Below are positions 49,385 through 60,388 of a stretch of DNA of 64,000 bases, one piece after another. Position numbers and translations under genes: made by a program. Within the stretch, counting starts at the first letter, position 1, and each line of letters begins with the position of its first letter. Where the stretch lies: assembly GCF_011769525.1 (NCBI RefSeq), contig NZ_CP050440.1, positions 3,721,501 through 3,785,500 of the forward strand, given 5' to 3'. The DNA is from Tolypothrix sp. PCC 7910. GTDB lineage: Bacteria > Cyanobacteriota > Cyanobacteriia > Cyanobacteriales > Nostocaceae. A model generated the notes under the pieces. That model was given only the letters and a program-made list of their open reading frames with translations, made no database searches and was not told where the DNA came from.

Positions 49385-50437
49385 ATGACATTATTACTAG
49401 CAGGAGATATCGGCGGAACAAAAACTATTCTGCGATTGAGTGAAATAGCAGACTCACCAGGAATTTCGGAAACATCAGAAGCACAGACGTTACGCAATAT
49501 TTACGAGGAAACTTTTCACAGTCAGGATTTTCCTGATTTAGTGCCGATAGTTCAGCAGTTCCTCGTTAAAGCCAAGTCCGCCACACCACAAAAGGCTTGC
49601 TTTGCGATCGCAGGCCCAGTGGTTCATAATACTGCCAAGCTGACAAATTTAGCTTGGTATTTGGATAGCGAACGTTTACAACAAGAACTGGGAATTGGTT
49701 CTGTTTCGCTGATTAATGATTTTGCAGCCGTTGGTTACGGCATTTTTGGCTTAAACAGCAAACATTTGGTGACTTTACAACCTGGGAAGCCAAAACACGA
49801 TGCACCCATTGCCATTATTGGTGCTGGTACGGGATTAGGACAAGGCTTTTTAATTAAGCAGGGAGAACATTATCAAGTTTTTCCCTCAGAAGGTGGACAC
49901 GCCGACTTTGCGGCGCGTAACGAGTTAGAGTTTCGGCTAATGAAATACTTGCTGGATAAACATGATATCCAGCGCGTTTCTGTAGAACGGGTAGTTTCTG
50001 GGATGGGAATCATCTCCATTTACCAATTTTTGCGCGATCAAAAAGTTGCCGTGGAATCACCAGATATTGCTCACATTGTGAGAACCTGGGAACAAGAAGC
50101 AGGAAAATTCGAGAAAAGTGTCGATCCGGCTGCAACTATTGGTACTGCTGCCCTACAAAAACGTGATCGCCTTTCGGAACAAACTATGCAATTATTTGTA
50201 GAAATTTATGGTGCAGAAGCGGGAAATCTTGCCATTAAACTTCTACCTTATGGCGGATTGTACATTGCTGGTGGTATTGCTCCCAAAATTCTGCCTTTAA
50301 TGCAAGAGGGTAGTTTCCTTTTAAACTTCACCCAAAAAGGGAGGATGCGTTCTCTCCTCGAAGAAATACCGATATATATTATTCTCAACCAACAAGTAGG
50401 GCTAATTGGTGCTGCTTTATATGCATCTAGGTTATAA
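49385..50437 (+). CDS. glk: Glucokinase
   Basis: Glk phosphorylates glucose to glucose-6-phosphate. The 350-residue protein has the ATP-binding LLAGDIGGTKT, the sugar site LINDFAAVGYG, GAGTGLGQG, and PSEGGHADFAARNELE. The frame opens at a TTG (49343), but the ATG at 49385 gives the normal start just before the first beta strand. Length fits cyanobacterial Glk. It is the only sugar kinase gene in the window. Confidence 0.95.
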   Translation: MTLLLAGDIGGTKTILRLSEIADSPGISETSEAQTLRNIYEETFHSQDFPDLVPIVQQFLVKAKSATPQKACFAIAGPVVHNTAKLTNLAWYLDSERLQQELGIGSVSLINDFAAVGYGIFGLNSKHLVTLQPGKPKHDAPIAIIGAGTGLGQGFLIKQGEHYQVFPSEGGHADFAARNELEFRLMKYLLDKHDIQRVSVERVVSGMGIISIYQFLRDQKVAVESPDIAHIVRTWEQEAGKFEKSVDPAATIGTAALQKRDRLSEQTMQLFVEIYGAEAGNLAIKLLPYGGLYIAGGIAPKILPLMQEGSFLLNFTQKGRMRSLLEEIPIYIILNQQVGLIGAALYASRL

Positions 50438-50597
50438 CAGCTAGTACCACTAGGCGGAATTTAAAATTCTTTCATTCAAAATTCAAATTTCCTAAGGCTT
50501 GCTTTATAAGCTTTTGTTGTCTTTTGAATCTGAACTTTATTTCCGCTTTGCTGTACTAGCAGCATCAGTGATATCCACATCATCTGAAGCAAAAACT

Positions 50598-51200
50598 ATG
50601 ACAACAAAATTTTTATTGCCCCTATTTGCCGCCACACTTTTGTGTAGCGGATCTTTGTTGGTAGATGCACGTCAACCCAAGCCAAAGGTTACTCCTGCCA
50701 AAGCAACAGTTACTCAACCTGTGCAGCCACAATGGAAAGTGTATACAGGCCCAGATGGGCGTTTTAGCGTGTTAATGCCGGGAATCCCCAAAAGGGATAG
50801 TCAATCGCAAAAAACCTATATGGGGGAAATCAACCTAGAAATATTCATCGCTCAACCACCAAAACAAGAAGTAGCTTATGTAGTCACTTATAATGATTTC
50901 CCCTATAGTTATGGTGAATTGGCAAATCCACAAGCAGTCCTGAATAATGCTAGAGATTTGGCTTTAAAAACTACGAAAAGTAATTTAATTAGCCAGCGGG
51001 ATATTCGTAGTCCGAATGGTCATCCAGGAAAAGAAATTGAGTATATTAATTCTGGTGGTAAAGTCACTAAAAGTCGAATGTATTTTGCTCAAGGGCGCTT
51101 GTATCAAGTCATGGCAATAACTACCAGAAAACAACGCCGCAGTTTAGCTAAAACCATTAATGGTTATTTAAATTCCTTCAATGTGGTTTTAAAAGCTTGA
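50598..51200 (+). CDS. Exported conserved protein
   Basis: A 200-residue protein started at the ATG at 50598 (an upstream TTG at 50499 adds 33 residues without a ribosome site). Residues 1-23 (TKFLLPLFAATLLCSGSLLV) are a signal peptide. After a Pro/Lys/Thr linker the mature domain begins WKVYTGPDGRFSVLMPGIPKRDSQ, has alternating strands (AYVVTYNDFPYSYGELANPQ) and ends in a Lys/Arg-rich helix (RKQRRSLAKTINGYLNSF). The pattern matches secreted cyanobacterial proteins with a PsbP/Mog1-like fold, but I cannot prove it. Function is unknown. Confidence 0.75.
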   Translation: MTTKFLLPLFAATLLCSGSLLVDARQPKPKVTPAKATVTQPVQPQWKVYTGPDGRFSVLMPGIPKRDSQSQKTYMGEINLEIFIAQPPKQEVAYVVTYNDFPYSYGELANPQAVLNNARDLALKTTKSNLISQRDIRSPNGHPGKEIEYINSGGKVTKSRMYFAQGRLYQVMAITTRKQRRSLAKTINGYLNSFNVVLKA

Positions 51201-51285
51201 CTTTCATGTTCACAAACTCATTAATTAGTATTTGATACCCTCACGGGTATCAAAACATGAGCAAAGCTTAATCGACAGATATTAG

Positions 51286-51316
51286 TTATACCAATTTGAA
51301 AAAAGAACGCGACAGA
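51286..51316. repeat. Dispersed 31-base repeat family
   Basis: This copy reads TTATACCAATTTGAAAAAAG and then AACGCGACAGA. Related copies lie at 51557-51587, 52614-52644 and, more distantly, 13927-13957. All are intergenic. Confidence 0.7.
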
Positions 51317-51366
51317 TTGAAGGGGCATGGCACTACCCCTACGGGTAATACCTTATATTTGTGGCT

Positions 51367-51523
51367 TTTTAATCAACCTTAACTAGTTGGTTGTGAATGC
51401 GATCGCCTTTTCTATGAATACTCATTGATAAACAACCTTAACTCCTTGGTCACGAATGGATTAAGGTTCTCTATGGATGAGGTAGTGTTGATAAACAACC
51501 TTAACTCCTTGGTCATGAATGGA
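51367..51523. repeat. Tandem array of roughly 60-base units
   Basis: The core AACCTTAACTCCTTGGTCA starts at 51434 and 51497; a diverged copy (AACCTTAACTAGTTGGTTG) starts at 51375. Spacings are 59 and 63 bases. The two later copies are nearly identical over 36 bases. The spacer sequences differ and one holds a HIP1 site. Confidence 0.75.
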
Positions 51524-51681
51524 GTTAAACCATTTTGTATTTTGGATTTTAGGAAGTTATACTAATTTGAAAAAAGAATGTGACAGATACACAAACCCAA
51601 AGAATTTTGAATTGGTAGGATTTATTGTTAGGAAAAATTTAAAGAGTAAAGGTTTTTATGGTTTACCTTTACCCTTTTTAA

Positions 51682-52404
51682 TTAAGCTAAAGTTTCTGGT
51701 TCTACACCCAAAGCCCTTAATCTTTCTTCTAGTATTCGCGCTCTTGTTTCTGCCACTACACGCTTTTGTTCTTCAAAACTCGCTCGTTCTTCTACTTCTT
51801 GAATGCATTCTTCGAGTGAGAGTAACCTTTGCCCTTCCTCGTCATACCAATACAACCATTCCCGCGCAATTCCTTGATAAATTCCCCGATGTCTCCCAAT
51901 TCCTAAACCAATTTCTGGGAACCATACAGGACTACCTGACATGAGTATATATTCCCCATCCACGAGACGATACACTTCCAAAGGGGATTTTTTCCGCCGC
52001 AGAGGATTATATACAACATAGTATAAAATTCCTAATTTTTTGGCGTATAACTCTTTTTTACTACTATATTCTCCCCGATGTATTTGGGAAACAACTTCTA
52101 AAGCCAAAATTGGTAACTCTTTTTCTTCCCACAGCACATAACTCAAGCGTAAATCTTCATCAATAAAGCGCTTAACTCCCAAGCAAAGAAATCCATCAGG
52201 GACAAGGACTGGTTGGTTAGGGTCATAATAAATACCCATATTGACACCAAAAAACCAATCCCAACGTTCTGACCAAATTATAGCCAGAGTACTTTCAAGC
52301 AAGGCAGGTATGAGATGCTGTAATTGATTATCCACAGGGGTATCGTCAGAGTTGGGTAATTCTTCGGAAGATGGCAAGCAATGCAACGGGTTGTAGTTTA
52401 ACAT
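51682..52404 (-). CDS. Uma2 family protein with C-terminal coiled coil
   Basis: A 240-residue Uma2/DUF820 protein. The core is recognisable in PNQPVLVPDGFLCLGV, LPILALEVVSQIHRGEYSSKKELYAKKLGILYYVVYNP in outline, and the acidic and Lys positions are kept. Residues about 190-240 (EECIQEVEERASFEEQKRVVAETRARILEERLRALG in outline) form a charged helix common in one Uma2 subfamily. It starts at ATG. It is the third Uma2 gene within 8.5 kb but is not closely similar to the other two and lies on the opposite strand. Confidence 0.9.
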   Translation of the reverse strand: MLNYNPLHCLPSSEELPNSDDTPVDNQLQHLIPALLESTLAIIWSERWDWFFGVNMGIYYDPNQPVLVPDGFLCLGVKRFIDEDLRLSYVLWEEKELPILALEVVSQIHRGEYSSKKELYAKKLGILYYVVYNPLRRKKSPLEVYRLVDGEYILMSGSPVWFPEIGLGIGRHRGIYQGIAREWLYWYDEEGQRLLSLEECIQEVEERASFEEQKRVVAETRARILEERLRALGVEPETLA

Positions 52405-52708
52405 GAGCGGTATGGCAAATGCTGACTCTGGATAGATTGTAGGAAAAGAATTTCAGTCAGGTGTGTAAATAGTCCGTCGCTTTTTTGCTGATGTTCTCAG
52501 CAAAATTGAGGTTTTAGTGAAAATCAAGCTAGATAGCAGCAATATCTAATTTTATAAAAATATTGTTAAATTTAATACAGCTAATTCTGTTTATAAACTA
52601 TTGAAATCATCTTTGATACCAATTTGAAAAGTGAGTGTGGCAAATGGATGTACACAAACCTGATTCAGAAGGCAATTCTCAATCCAAAATCTGTCTTAAA
52701 AAGTTTGA

Positions 52709-52785
52709 CGGCAGTTGCTACAAGTCGGGGAACCGCAAGGGCGCACTGCCTCCTCAACGGGGGGAAAGCGCGCACGCAACTTTCC
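52709..52785. repeat. Nostoc-type dispersed palindromic repeat
   Basis: GGCAGTTGCTACAAGTCGGG followed by ACCGCAAGGGCGCACTGCC and a second small hairpin; see arms in the gap entry. Confidence 0.65.
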
Positions 52786-52848
52786 ACAAAATCTAAAATT
52801 CAAAATGGTATGACATGACGATTCAATAATCGGTAGAGATTGTTGCTT

Positions 52849-52881
52849 TTATCAATAAAAAAGAGCGGGTATATAACCCGC
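52849..52881 (-). terminator. ndhD terminator
   Basis: GCGGGT (52865-52870) pairs with ACCCGC (52876-52881). On the minus strand the stem is followed by TCTTTTTTATT. It lies 38 bases past the ndhD stop codon. Confidence 0.85.
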
Positions 52882-52918
52882 CCTTCAATTAATAGTCATA
52901 TCAACTATCAATCATTTT

Positions 52919-54493
52919 TTAGTTACCAATTTCTGGCGCAACTAAAGAAACTTTTGGTAATTCTTTTTGTTGTGCTAAGGTTGGCACTGAATCCCGCAAT
53001 CTTGCAGTTAACTGAACTGTTGTAGAGTCATACATCTGAGTTAGCAGCTTGGGATAGAAACCAATCCCAATAATTGGTACTAACAAACAGGCAATGATAA
53101 AGACTTCGCGAGGTTCGGCATCAATCAATGCTTGGTGAGAAACTAGTTCTTCGTTTTCTTGTCCGTAGAAAATTTCACGTAACATTGAGAGCAAATAAAT
53201 TGGAGTTAAAATCACCCCAACTGCCATCAAGAATACCACGATGACTTTAAATGTGGAGCTATATGCATCGCTGGTAGCAAAGCCAACAAATATCATTAAT
53301 TCTGCTACGAAACCGCTCATTCCTGGCAAGGCTAAAGAAGCCATTGAACAGGTGGTAAACATGGCAAAAATCTTCCGCATTCTCTTACCAACACCACCCA
53401 TTTCATCCAACATGAGGGTGTGTGTGCGGTCATAGGTTGCACCTACGAGGAAGAATAAACTAGCCCCAATTAAACCGTGAGACACCATTTGTAATACTGC
53501 CCCACTTAATCCTAAATCTGTGAAGGAGGCGATACCAATGGTGACAAAGCCCATGTGAGAAATTGAAGAGTAAGCAATTTTCCGCTTCAAGTTGCGCTGG
53601 GCAAAGGATGTTAAAGCGGCGTAGATGATATTTACTACCCCCAAAATCACTAACACCGGCGCAAAATAAGCATGGGCATCGGGTAGCATTTGGGCATTCA
53701 TGCGAATTAAGGCATAACCGCCCATTTTCAGCAGAATACCTGCCAGTAACATGTGTACGGGCGCTGTAGCTTCCCCGTGGGCATCTGGTAACCAGGTGTG
53801 CAGGGGAATGATGGGCAACTTAACGGCGTAGGCAATCAAGAAGCCAGCATACAGTAAAAGTTGGAAATTCAGGGCGATGTCTTTTGCAGCGAGCGATCGC
53901 ATATCAAAGGTGACTGTATCGCCATAAAAGGCCATTGTCAAAGCGCCCAGCAAAATAAACAGCGAACCACCAGCCGTATACAAAATAAATTTGGTCGCTG
54001 CATATTGCCGTTTTTTACCGCCCCAAATCGCCAGCAACAGGTAAACCGGAATCAATTCCAGTTCCCATACCAGGAAAAACAACAGCATATCCTGGACAGC
54101 GAACACGGCGATTTGACCGCCATACATCGCCAATAGCAAAAAGTAAAATAGCCTGGGTTTGAGTGTCACAGGCCAAGCTGCTAAGGTCGCCAGGGTGGTA
54201 ATGAATCCAGTCAAAATAATTAGGGGCATAGATAAGCCATCTGCCCCTACTGACCATTTCAAATCTAATTGCGGTACCCAAGCGTAACTTTCCACCAATT
54301 GCAAATCGGGGTTGGAGAAGTCATAGCCTGTGTAAAAAGCGTAAACAATCAGTGCAAAATCAATCAATCCCACAATTAAGGCATACCAGCGTATGGTTTT
54401 GCCGTCCTTATCTGGGATGATGGGAATCAGTAGCGACGCGGCTATCGGTAACAAGATAATCGTCGTCAGCCACGGGAAGTTAGCTGTATTCAT
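52919..54493 (-). CDS. ndhD: NAD(P)H-quinone oxidoreductase subunit 4
   Basis: NdhD is a proton-pumping membrane subunit of the cyanobacterial NDH-1 complex. The 524-residue protein has about 14 helices and the antiporter-like (Mrp/NuoM) core: [34 protein letters not shown] in outline, [18 protein letters not shown] with the conserved His, and [14 protein letters not shown]. Length is typical. It starts at ATG. Gene order ndhF-ndhD, next to an RbcR-like regulator, fits the NDH-1L (NdhF1/NdhD1) respiratory and cyclic electron flow form, though this is not proven. Confidence 0.95.
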   Translation of the reverse strand: MNTANFPWLTTIILLPIAASLLIPIIPDKDGKTIRWYALIVGLIDFALIVYAFYTGYDFSNPDLQLVESYAWVPQLDLKWSVGADGLSMPLIILTGFITTLATLAAWPVTLKPRLFYFLLLAMYGGQIAVFAVQDMLLFFLVWELELIPVYLLLAIWGGKKRQYAATKFILYTAGGSLFILLGALTMAFYGDTVTFDMRSLAAKDIALNFQLLLYAGFLIAYAVKLPIIPLHTWLPDAHGEATAPVHMLLAGILLKMGGYALIRMNAQMLPDAHAYFAPVLVILGVVNIIYAALTSFAQRNLKRKIAYSSISHMGFVTIGIASFTDLGLSGAVLQMVSHGLIGASLFFLVGATYDRTHTLMLDEMGGVGKRMRKIFAMFTTCSMASLALPGMSGFVAELMIFVGFATSDAYSSTFKVIVVFLMAVGVILTPIYLLSMLREIFYGQENEELVSHQALIDAEPREVFIIACLLVPIIGIGFYPKLLTQMYDSTTVQLTARLRDSVPTLAQQKELPKVSLVAPEIGN

Positions 54494-54605
54494 CGCCGTT
54501 CGCCTGCAATCAAAATCATGTTTGGCAAAAAGTCACTAGCTATTAAGTAGCAGCTTTTTTGAGATTTAGTCTCCCTTGTTAGGTTGATTTAACAAAAATG
54601 AAGAA

Positions 54606-54643
54606 AGATGAAGGTAGGTCAATCGATTCACCCGCCTTCATCT
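54606..54643. terminator. Hairpin between ndhF and ndhD
   Basis: AGATGAAGG (54606-54614) pairs with CCTTCATCT (54635-54643), with a smaller inner pair GGT/ACC. There is no adjacent T run on the minus strand, so it may attenuate or stabilise rather than stop transcription. Confidence 0.45.
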
Positions 54644-54708
54644 CTATTAAACATACTATTTGGCTATTCACTAGAAACTAAGCTATCTCAGATGATGATT
54701 TGTTACAG

Positions 54709-54759
54709 GAGTGCTGACTCTGAATTATTTTCTGACTTCAAACTCAGAATTCAGCACTC
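54709..54759. repeat. Inverted repeat just downstream of ndhF
   Basis: GAGTGCTGA (54709-54717) pairs with TCAGCACTC (54751-54759) with a 33-base spacer. It resembles common dispersed repeats of filamentous cyanobacteria and begins 11 bases past the ndhF stop codon. Confidence 0.5.
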
Positions 54760-54769
54760 ATGATGGCAC

Positions 54770-56869
<2,100 letters not shown>

Positions 56870-57235
56870 CACTGACGCGTACTTTTTAGGATTCTTGACT
56901 AAGTTAAAACAGTGCTGCTGACGGTCTTCAGAGGACTAGAACAGAGAAAGAAGTTGAGAGACACTGCTGTGGCTTCCCCCAGGATGGGTCTGAACCGCAG
57001 GGACTTGTAGACATTATCCAGGGGGCTTCCCAAAGAGTAGCAAACAAGTTGCATTTTCCCAACCCAGGGGACTGCTGTGAGTGCTGGGTTTCTCGTAGTT
57101 TCCCGAATGGCTTGCCGTCGGTTAGGGTAAGCATCTTAACTTTCAAGCAATCTCCGTTACGGTCAACTATCCGTCCTCAAGCAACTGTCAGGTCGAACTG
57201 TTAATAATTGTGACACACACCCTTTAGCATAAAAT
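56870..57235 (-). other. Long GC-rich leader of ndhF
   Basis: About 360 bases upstream of ndhF, richer in GC than typical gaps here. On the minus strand it can form AACCCAG/CTGGGTT and CCCCC/GGGGG stems. A 72-codon frame (56928-57146) is present but unconvincing. It could be a 5' leader with regulatory structure, a small RNA or a dispersed-repeat relic. No known RNA family was recognised. Confidence 0.4.
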
Positions 57236-57263
57236 ACCCCACCGACAGGTATTGCGGTGGGGT
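57230..57263 (-). terminator. Terminator of the thioredoxin-like gene
   Basis: ACCCCACCG (57236-57244) pairs with CGGTGGGGT (57255-57263), a 9-bp perfect stem; on the minus strand it is followed by ATTTTATG. It separates the thioredoxin-like gene from ndhF. Confidence 0.8.
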
Positions 57264-57427
57264 GTTAAGCTTGGTTTTAGATTTGCTTTATCAAATTAAT
57301 CATCAATAGTCAACAGTCAATCAATTTTGGATTTGGTATTTGGAATTTTCGATTGATTCCAATCATCAATTCAAAGGCTTCTACCCAACAGTTGAAAAAT
57401 TTTGCTTCAAAAATTTAGTAATCAGAC

Positions 57428-57808
57428 TTAGCGACAGCCTAAGTCTACAGTTTTAGGGCTATTGTAACTACCAGAGCGATCGCTGTAGCTCACTTTAATT
57501 TCTTCTAGAGCTCGACGTAAATCGTCTCTACCACGGAAACCTTCAAGACGATGCTGGATGATGCCATTTTCAATCAACAGTAAAGTTGGCAGTGACTTCA
57601 AGCGATAAGTAGTAGAGAGTTTAAAATTTTGGTCAGCGTTAACACCAACTAATTTTATTTGCTCCTGACATTGGTCTTGAAATTGCAATAATAAGGGGTG
57701 GATAATGCGGCACAAGCCACACCAGGGTGCTTCAAAATTTACTAAAACCGGAATTGGAGATTCTAAAACTTCTTGAGTAAATGTCCGCTCACTAACCGAC
57801 AACACCAT
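57428..57808 (-). CDS. Thioredoxin-like protein
   Basis: A 126-residue thioredoxin-fold protein. The active site is WCGLC (Cys30, Cys33) instead of the usual WCGPC, and the cis-Pro loop is KSLPTLLLI. The C-terminus has an extra 15-20 residues (SYNSPKTVDLGCR) ending in a further Cys, two from the end, which could be redox active. There is no signal peptide, so it is cytoplasmic. It lies between the NnrU-like gene and ndhF on the same strand and has its own terminator. Partner proteins are unknown. Confidence 0.9.
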   Translation of the reverse strand: MVLSVSERTFTQEVLESPIPVLVNFEAPWCGLCRIIHPLLLQFQDQCQEQIKLVGVNADQNFKLSTTYRLKSLPTLLLIENGIIQHRLEGFRGRDDLRRALEEIKVSYSDRSGSYNSPKTVDLGCR

Positions 57809-58217
57809 GATGCCTCTAGAATTATAGGGTTTTTAATCAAACTAATTATCAGCAGTAGTGGTATTGGCAAGCAAGTTACTGCCGATAGACGCTCTGTTAG
57901 ACACAAAATAGTTGTTTAGACCAAATTGAGCGCGTTGATTGCGGCGCTGATATCAAAGCCAGCGCGACATTCACGGTTACTTTCTTGGATGTTCAAGTCT
58001 TGATAGCCACTATTGTCTGGCAATTCAGACTGAATTTGCTATTTACTTCCTAGCACAATTTATTTTCTAGCAACTACCAACTTAAAATCTCAAACCGACT
58101 TCATACACCCCCACGCGCAGCTATTTGAATTTATCCTACATTGATTTGGTAGCAATGGATAATTTGATATTTTCATCTATTTGGGTAGTATCTTCTGATA
58201 TCGGGGATCATCTAAAG
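57809..58217. other. Gap with a short coding-like tail
   Basis: No full gene. A 40-codon open stretch on the minus strand (57916-58038) ends in NRECRAGFDISAAINALNLV followed by TAA. It looks protein-like but lacks a start codon other than TTG, and may be a gene remnant or chance. Confidence 0.35.
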
Positions 58218-58934
58218 CTACCATGTTAACTTACTAGTTGCTGCCAATAACAGGGGGTGCGACCACCAAAGCAAAGCTACAAAAATGGTTACTCCTAAAT
58301 AGGCAGGACGGAGAAATTCTTGCAATTTAAGAGATTGACGACCGTCAATAATTGCTAAAAAGGGAATAATTGAAGTCCGCTGTTTAACAACTTCAAAAGC
58401 TTCACCATAACGTTGAGTGAGGCGGCGATCCCCGTGCCAAACACCAAACAAGTGATGCAGCACTAAACCAATTGACGTAACTAGTGTAAAGGTAGTACCT
58501 AGCCAAAGGGTATGGGCAACACACCAAATAATTTGTCCTACCATTTGGGGATGACGGGAGATGCGAATAATTCCTGTTTCGTAAAGATGAACCTCAGGCT
58601 TTTGGATGGCGGCAATTTCTAGTAGATTGAAGGTAGCAGGATATAAAAATATAAAAGAAATCGCCGACAGCACCCAAACTAAAATTTGTACACCAGGTAC
58701 ATCTTTCACCTGCCAAAGTTGCAAACCATCATAACGGTGATTAAAAAAGTAAATAATTAATATTACAGCCAAAGGCAGGCTGACTAAGGCAAATAAAATT
58801 CGGTAAAGCCTTGACCCAAGGTATTTTTCTGCCACAGGCCGTAAAGCAGCACCCCCACTGTGCGCGATCGCAAAAACTAACTGTAACCCCAATATGACAA
58901 AATGACTGGGGGTTAACCAAGAAGTCAGCATCAT
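58218..58934 (-). CDS. NnrU/Z-ISO family membrane protein
   Basis: A 238-residue protein with six to seven helices. Family features include FAIAHSGGAALRP, RLYRILFALVSLPLAVILIIYFFNHR in outline, ISRHPQMVGQIIWCVAHTLW and the HHLFGVWHGDRR region with conserved His. NnrU relatives include the plant 15-cis-zeta-carotene isomerase Z-ISO, a haem-containing enzyme; the His residues in HP and HH would be ligand candidates. Cyanobacterial members may act in carotenoid isomerisation, but this is inference. It starts at ATG and diverges from the rbcR-like gene. Confidence 0.82.
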   Translation of the reverse strand: MMLTSWLTPSHFVILGLQLVFAIAHSGGAALRPVAEKYLGSRLYRILFALVSLPLAVILIIYFFNHRYDGLQLWQVKDVPGVQILVWVLSAISFIFLYPATFNLLEIAAIQKPEVHLYETGIIRISRHPQMVGQIIWCVAHTLWLGTTFTLVTSIGLVLHHLFGVWHGDRRLTQRYGEAFEVVKQRTSIIPFLAIIDGRQSLKLQEFLRPAYLGVTIFVALLWWSHPLLLAATSKLTW

Positions 58935-59151
58935 AACTTATACGTAGGTGAAGTAAATTAAAGAAAACTTAGATCAGTACCACAAATACCACAAAGTATT
59001 CAAAAGAGGACTTTAGTCAAGATGTTGTGCGACTGTCTGTTTCGAGTCAATCTTCCCAGTTTAAGATGCAATTAATCACACTCAGCTTGCTCAGTGTGCA
59101 ATGCTGATTTCTTGCTAAAGCCGCTCCTTTCTTGTTTGTAGGTTTAGCCTT

Positions 59152-60165
59152 ATGTCTGACCTTCCTTTCACTTTAGATCAGTTACGTATTCTCAAAGCGA
59201 TCGCCCTAGAAGGGAGCTTCAAGCGCGCCGCTGATAGTCTTTATGTCTCCCAACCTGCCGTCAGTTTACAAGTACAAAACTTAGAACGGCAGCTCGATGT
59301 ACCTTTATTTGACCGTGGAGGACGACGTGCCCAATTAACTGAAGCTGGACATTTACTTCTAAGTTACGGGGAAAAAATCCTCAGTCTGTGTCAAGAAACC
59401 TGTCGTGCTATCGAAGATTTGCAAAATCTCCAGGGTGGCACTTTAATTGTCGGTGCTTCTCAAACCACCGGTACCTATCTGCTACCGAAGATGATTGGGA
59501 TGTTTAGACAAAAATATCCTGATGTGGCTGTACAACTACACGTCCATTCGACGCGGCGCACAGCTTGGAGCGTCGCAAACGGACAGGTGGATTTAGCGAT
59601 TATTGGTGGTGAGATTCCTGGAGAATTAGCCGAGTCTCTGGAAATTCTCCCCTACGCCGAAGATGAACTGGTGCTGATATTACCTGTATTTCATCCCTTA
59701 ACCAAACTGGAAACAATTCAAAAAGACGACCTTTATAAACTCCAATTCATTGCTCTAGATTCCCAATCCACTATCCGCAAAGTTATTGACCAAGTGTTAG
59801 CACGCTGTGAGATTGATACTAGGCGGTTTAAAATCGAAATGGAATTAAATTCCATAGAAGCCATTAAGAATGCCGTGCAATCGGGTTTGGGGGCTGCTTT
59901 TGTTTCCACCTCTGCCATTGCTAAAGAGTTACAAATGGGTGTATTACACTGTGCCCCGATTGAAGGGGTTGTGGTGAAGCGCACACTTTGGCTGATTTTT
60001 AATCCCAATCGCTATCGCTCTAAGGCAGCAGAGGCATTTAGTCAGGAAATCTTGCCCCAGTTTGCTACCCCAGGATGGAACCACAATGTGTTAAAATTGG
60101 CACAAAAAAATTTAATGGTCAATACATTGGATGCAGTAATACCCAACTCCTCTGACGAAGACTAA
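59152..60165 (+). CDS. rbcR: LysR-type regulator, RbcR/CbbR-like
   Basis: A 337-residue LysR regulator. The N-terminal helix-turn-helix (about 8-66) reads [36 protein letters not shown] in outline. The effector domain (about 95-305) begins [21 protein letters not shown], characteristic of the RbcR/CbbR group that controls carbon-fixation genes in algae and cyanobacteria. A 25-residue tail ends NSSDED. Its position beside ndhF-ndhD recalls a conserved cyanobacterial arrangement. NdhR/CmpR paralogues are similar, so the exact name is probable, not certain. It starts at ATG. Confidence 0.85.
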   Translation: MSDLPFTLDQLRILKAIALEGSFKRAADSLYVSQPAVSLQVQNLERQLDVPLFDRGGRRAQLTEAGHLLLSYGEKILSLCQETCRAIEDLQNLQGGTLIVGASQTTGTYLLPKMIGMFRQKYPDVAVQLHVHSTRRTAWSVANGQVDLAIIGGEIPGELAESLEILPYAEDELVLILPVFHPLTKLETIQKDDLYKLQFIALDSQSTIRKVIDQVLARCEIDTRRFKIEMELNSIEAIKNAVQSGLGAAFVSTSAIAKELQMGVLHCAPIEGVVVKRTLWLIFNPNRYRSKAAEAFSQEILPQFATPGWNHNVLKLAQKNLMVNTLDAVIPNSSDED

Positions 60166-60170
60166 CCTCT

Positions 60171-60209
60171 GGTCATTAGTTATTAGTCATTAGTCATTAG
60201 TCATTAGTT
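60171..60209. repeat. STRR, TTAGTCA type
   Basis: Five heptads (TCATTAG and the variant TTATTAG) directly after the rbcR-like gene; a second block (TGGACTA/TGACTA) lies at about 60350-60378 before the kinase gene. Confidence 0.8.
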
Positions 60210-60388
60210 AAAAAGACTATTACCGCGGCCTGAGAAATCCAAAGAGCCAGTGCGTTAGGTCACTTAATTTGAAAAACTGACACTCACAAGACTTTGATTC
60301 TAGGCTCTACCACTGTGTTGAAAAATAACTTGATTGACGCACGCTGTACTATGGACTACTGACTATGGACTATTGACAAATAACTAAA

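Larger units (their letters stand above)
51201..51681. other. Repeat-rich gap
   Basis: Contains two copies of a dispersed 31-base repeat and a roughly 60-base tandem array, listed separately. The 141-codon frame at 51519-51944 crosses the antisense Uma2 gene and was rejected. Confidence 0.5.
52405..52918. other. Gap with dispersed repeats and the ndhD terminator
   Basis: Contains one 31-base repeat copy (52614-52644) and a GC-rich palindromic repeat (52709-52785). The latter has GGCAGT/ACTGCC arms (52710-52715, 52745-52750) around AAGTCGGGGAACCGC, and then GGAAAG/CTTTCC arms (52763-52768, 52780-52785). It belongs to a repeat type very common in Nostoc. No gene. Confidence 0.6.

Noticed and set aside
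51367-51523. Possible CRISPR array
   Set aside because: Only three degenerate units with a 19-36 base core; spacers are not uniform and no cas genes are near.
51519-51944. 141-codon plus-strand frame
   Set aside because: Mostly antisense to the Uma2 gene at 51682-52404 and starts inside repeat DNA.
56928-57146. 72-codon minus-strand frame before ndhF
   Set aside because: Composition unlike protein and lies in structured leader sequence; left as leader.
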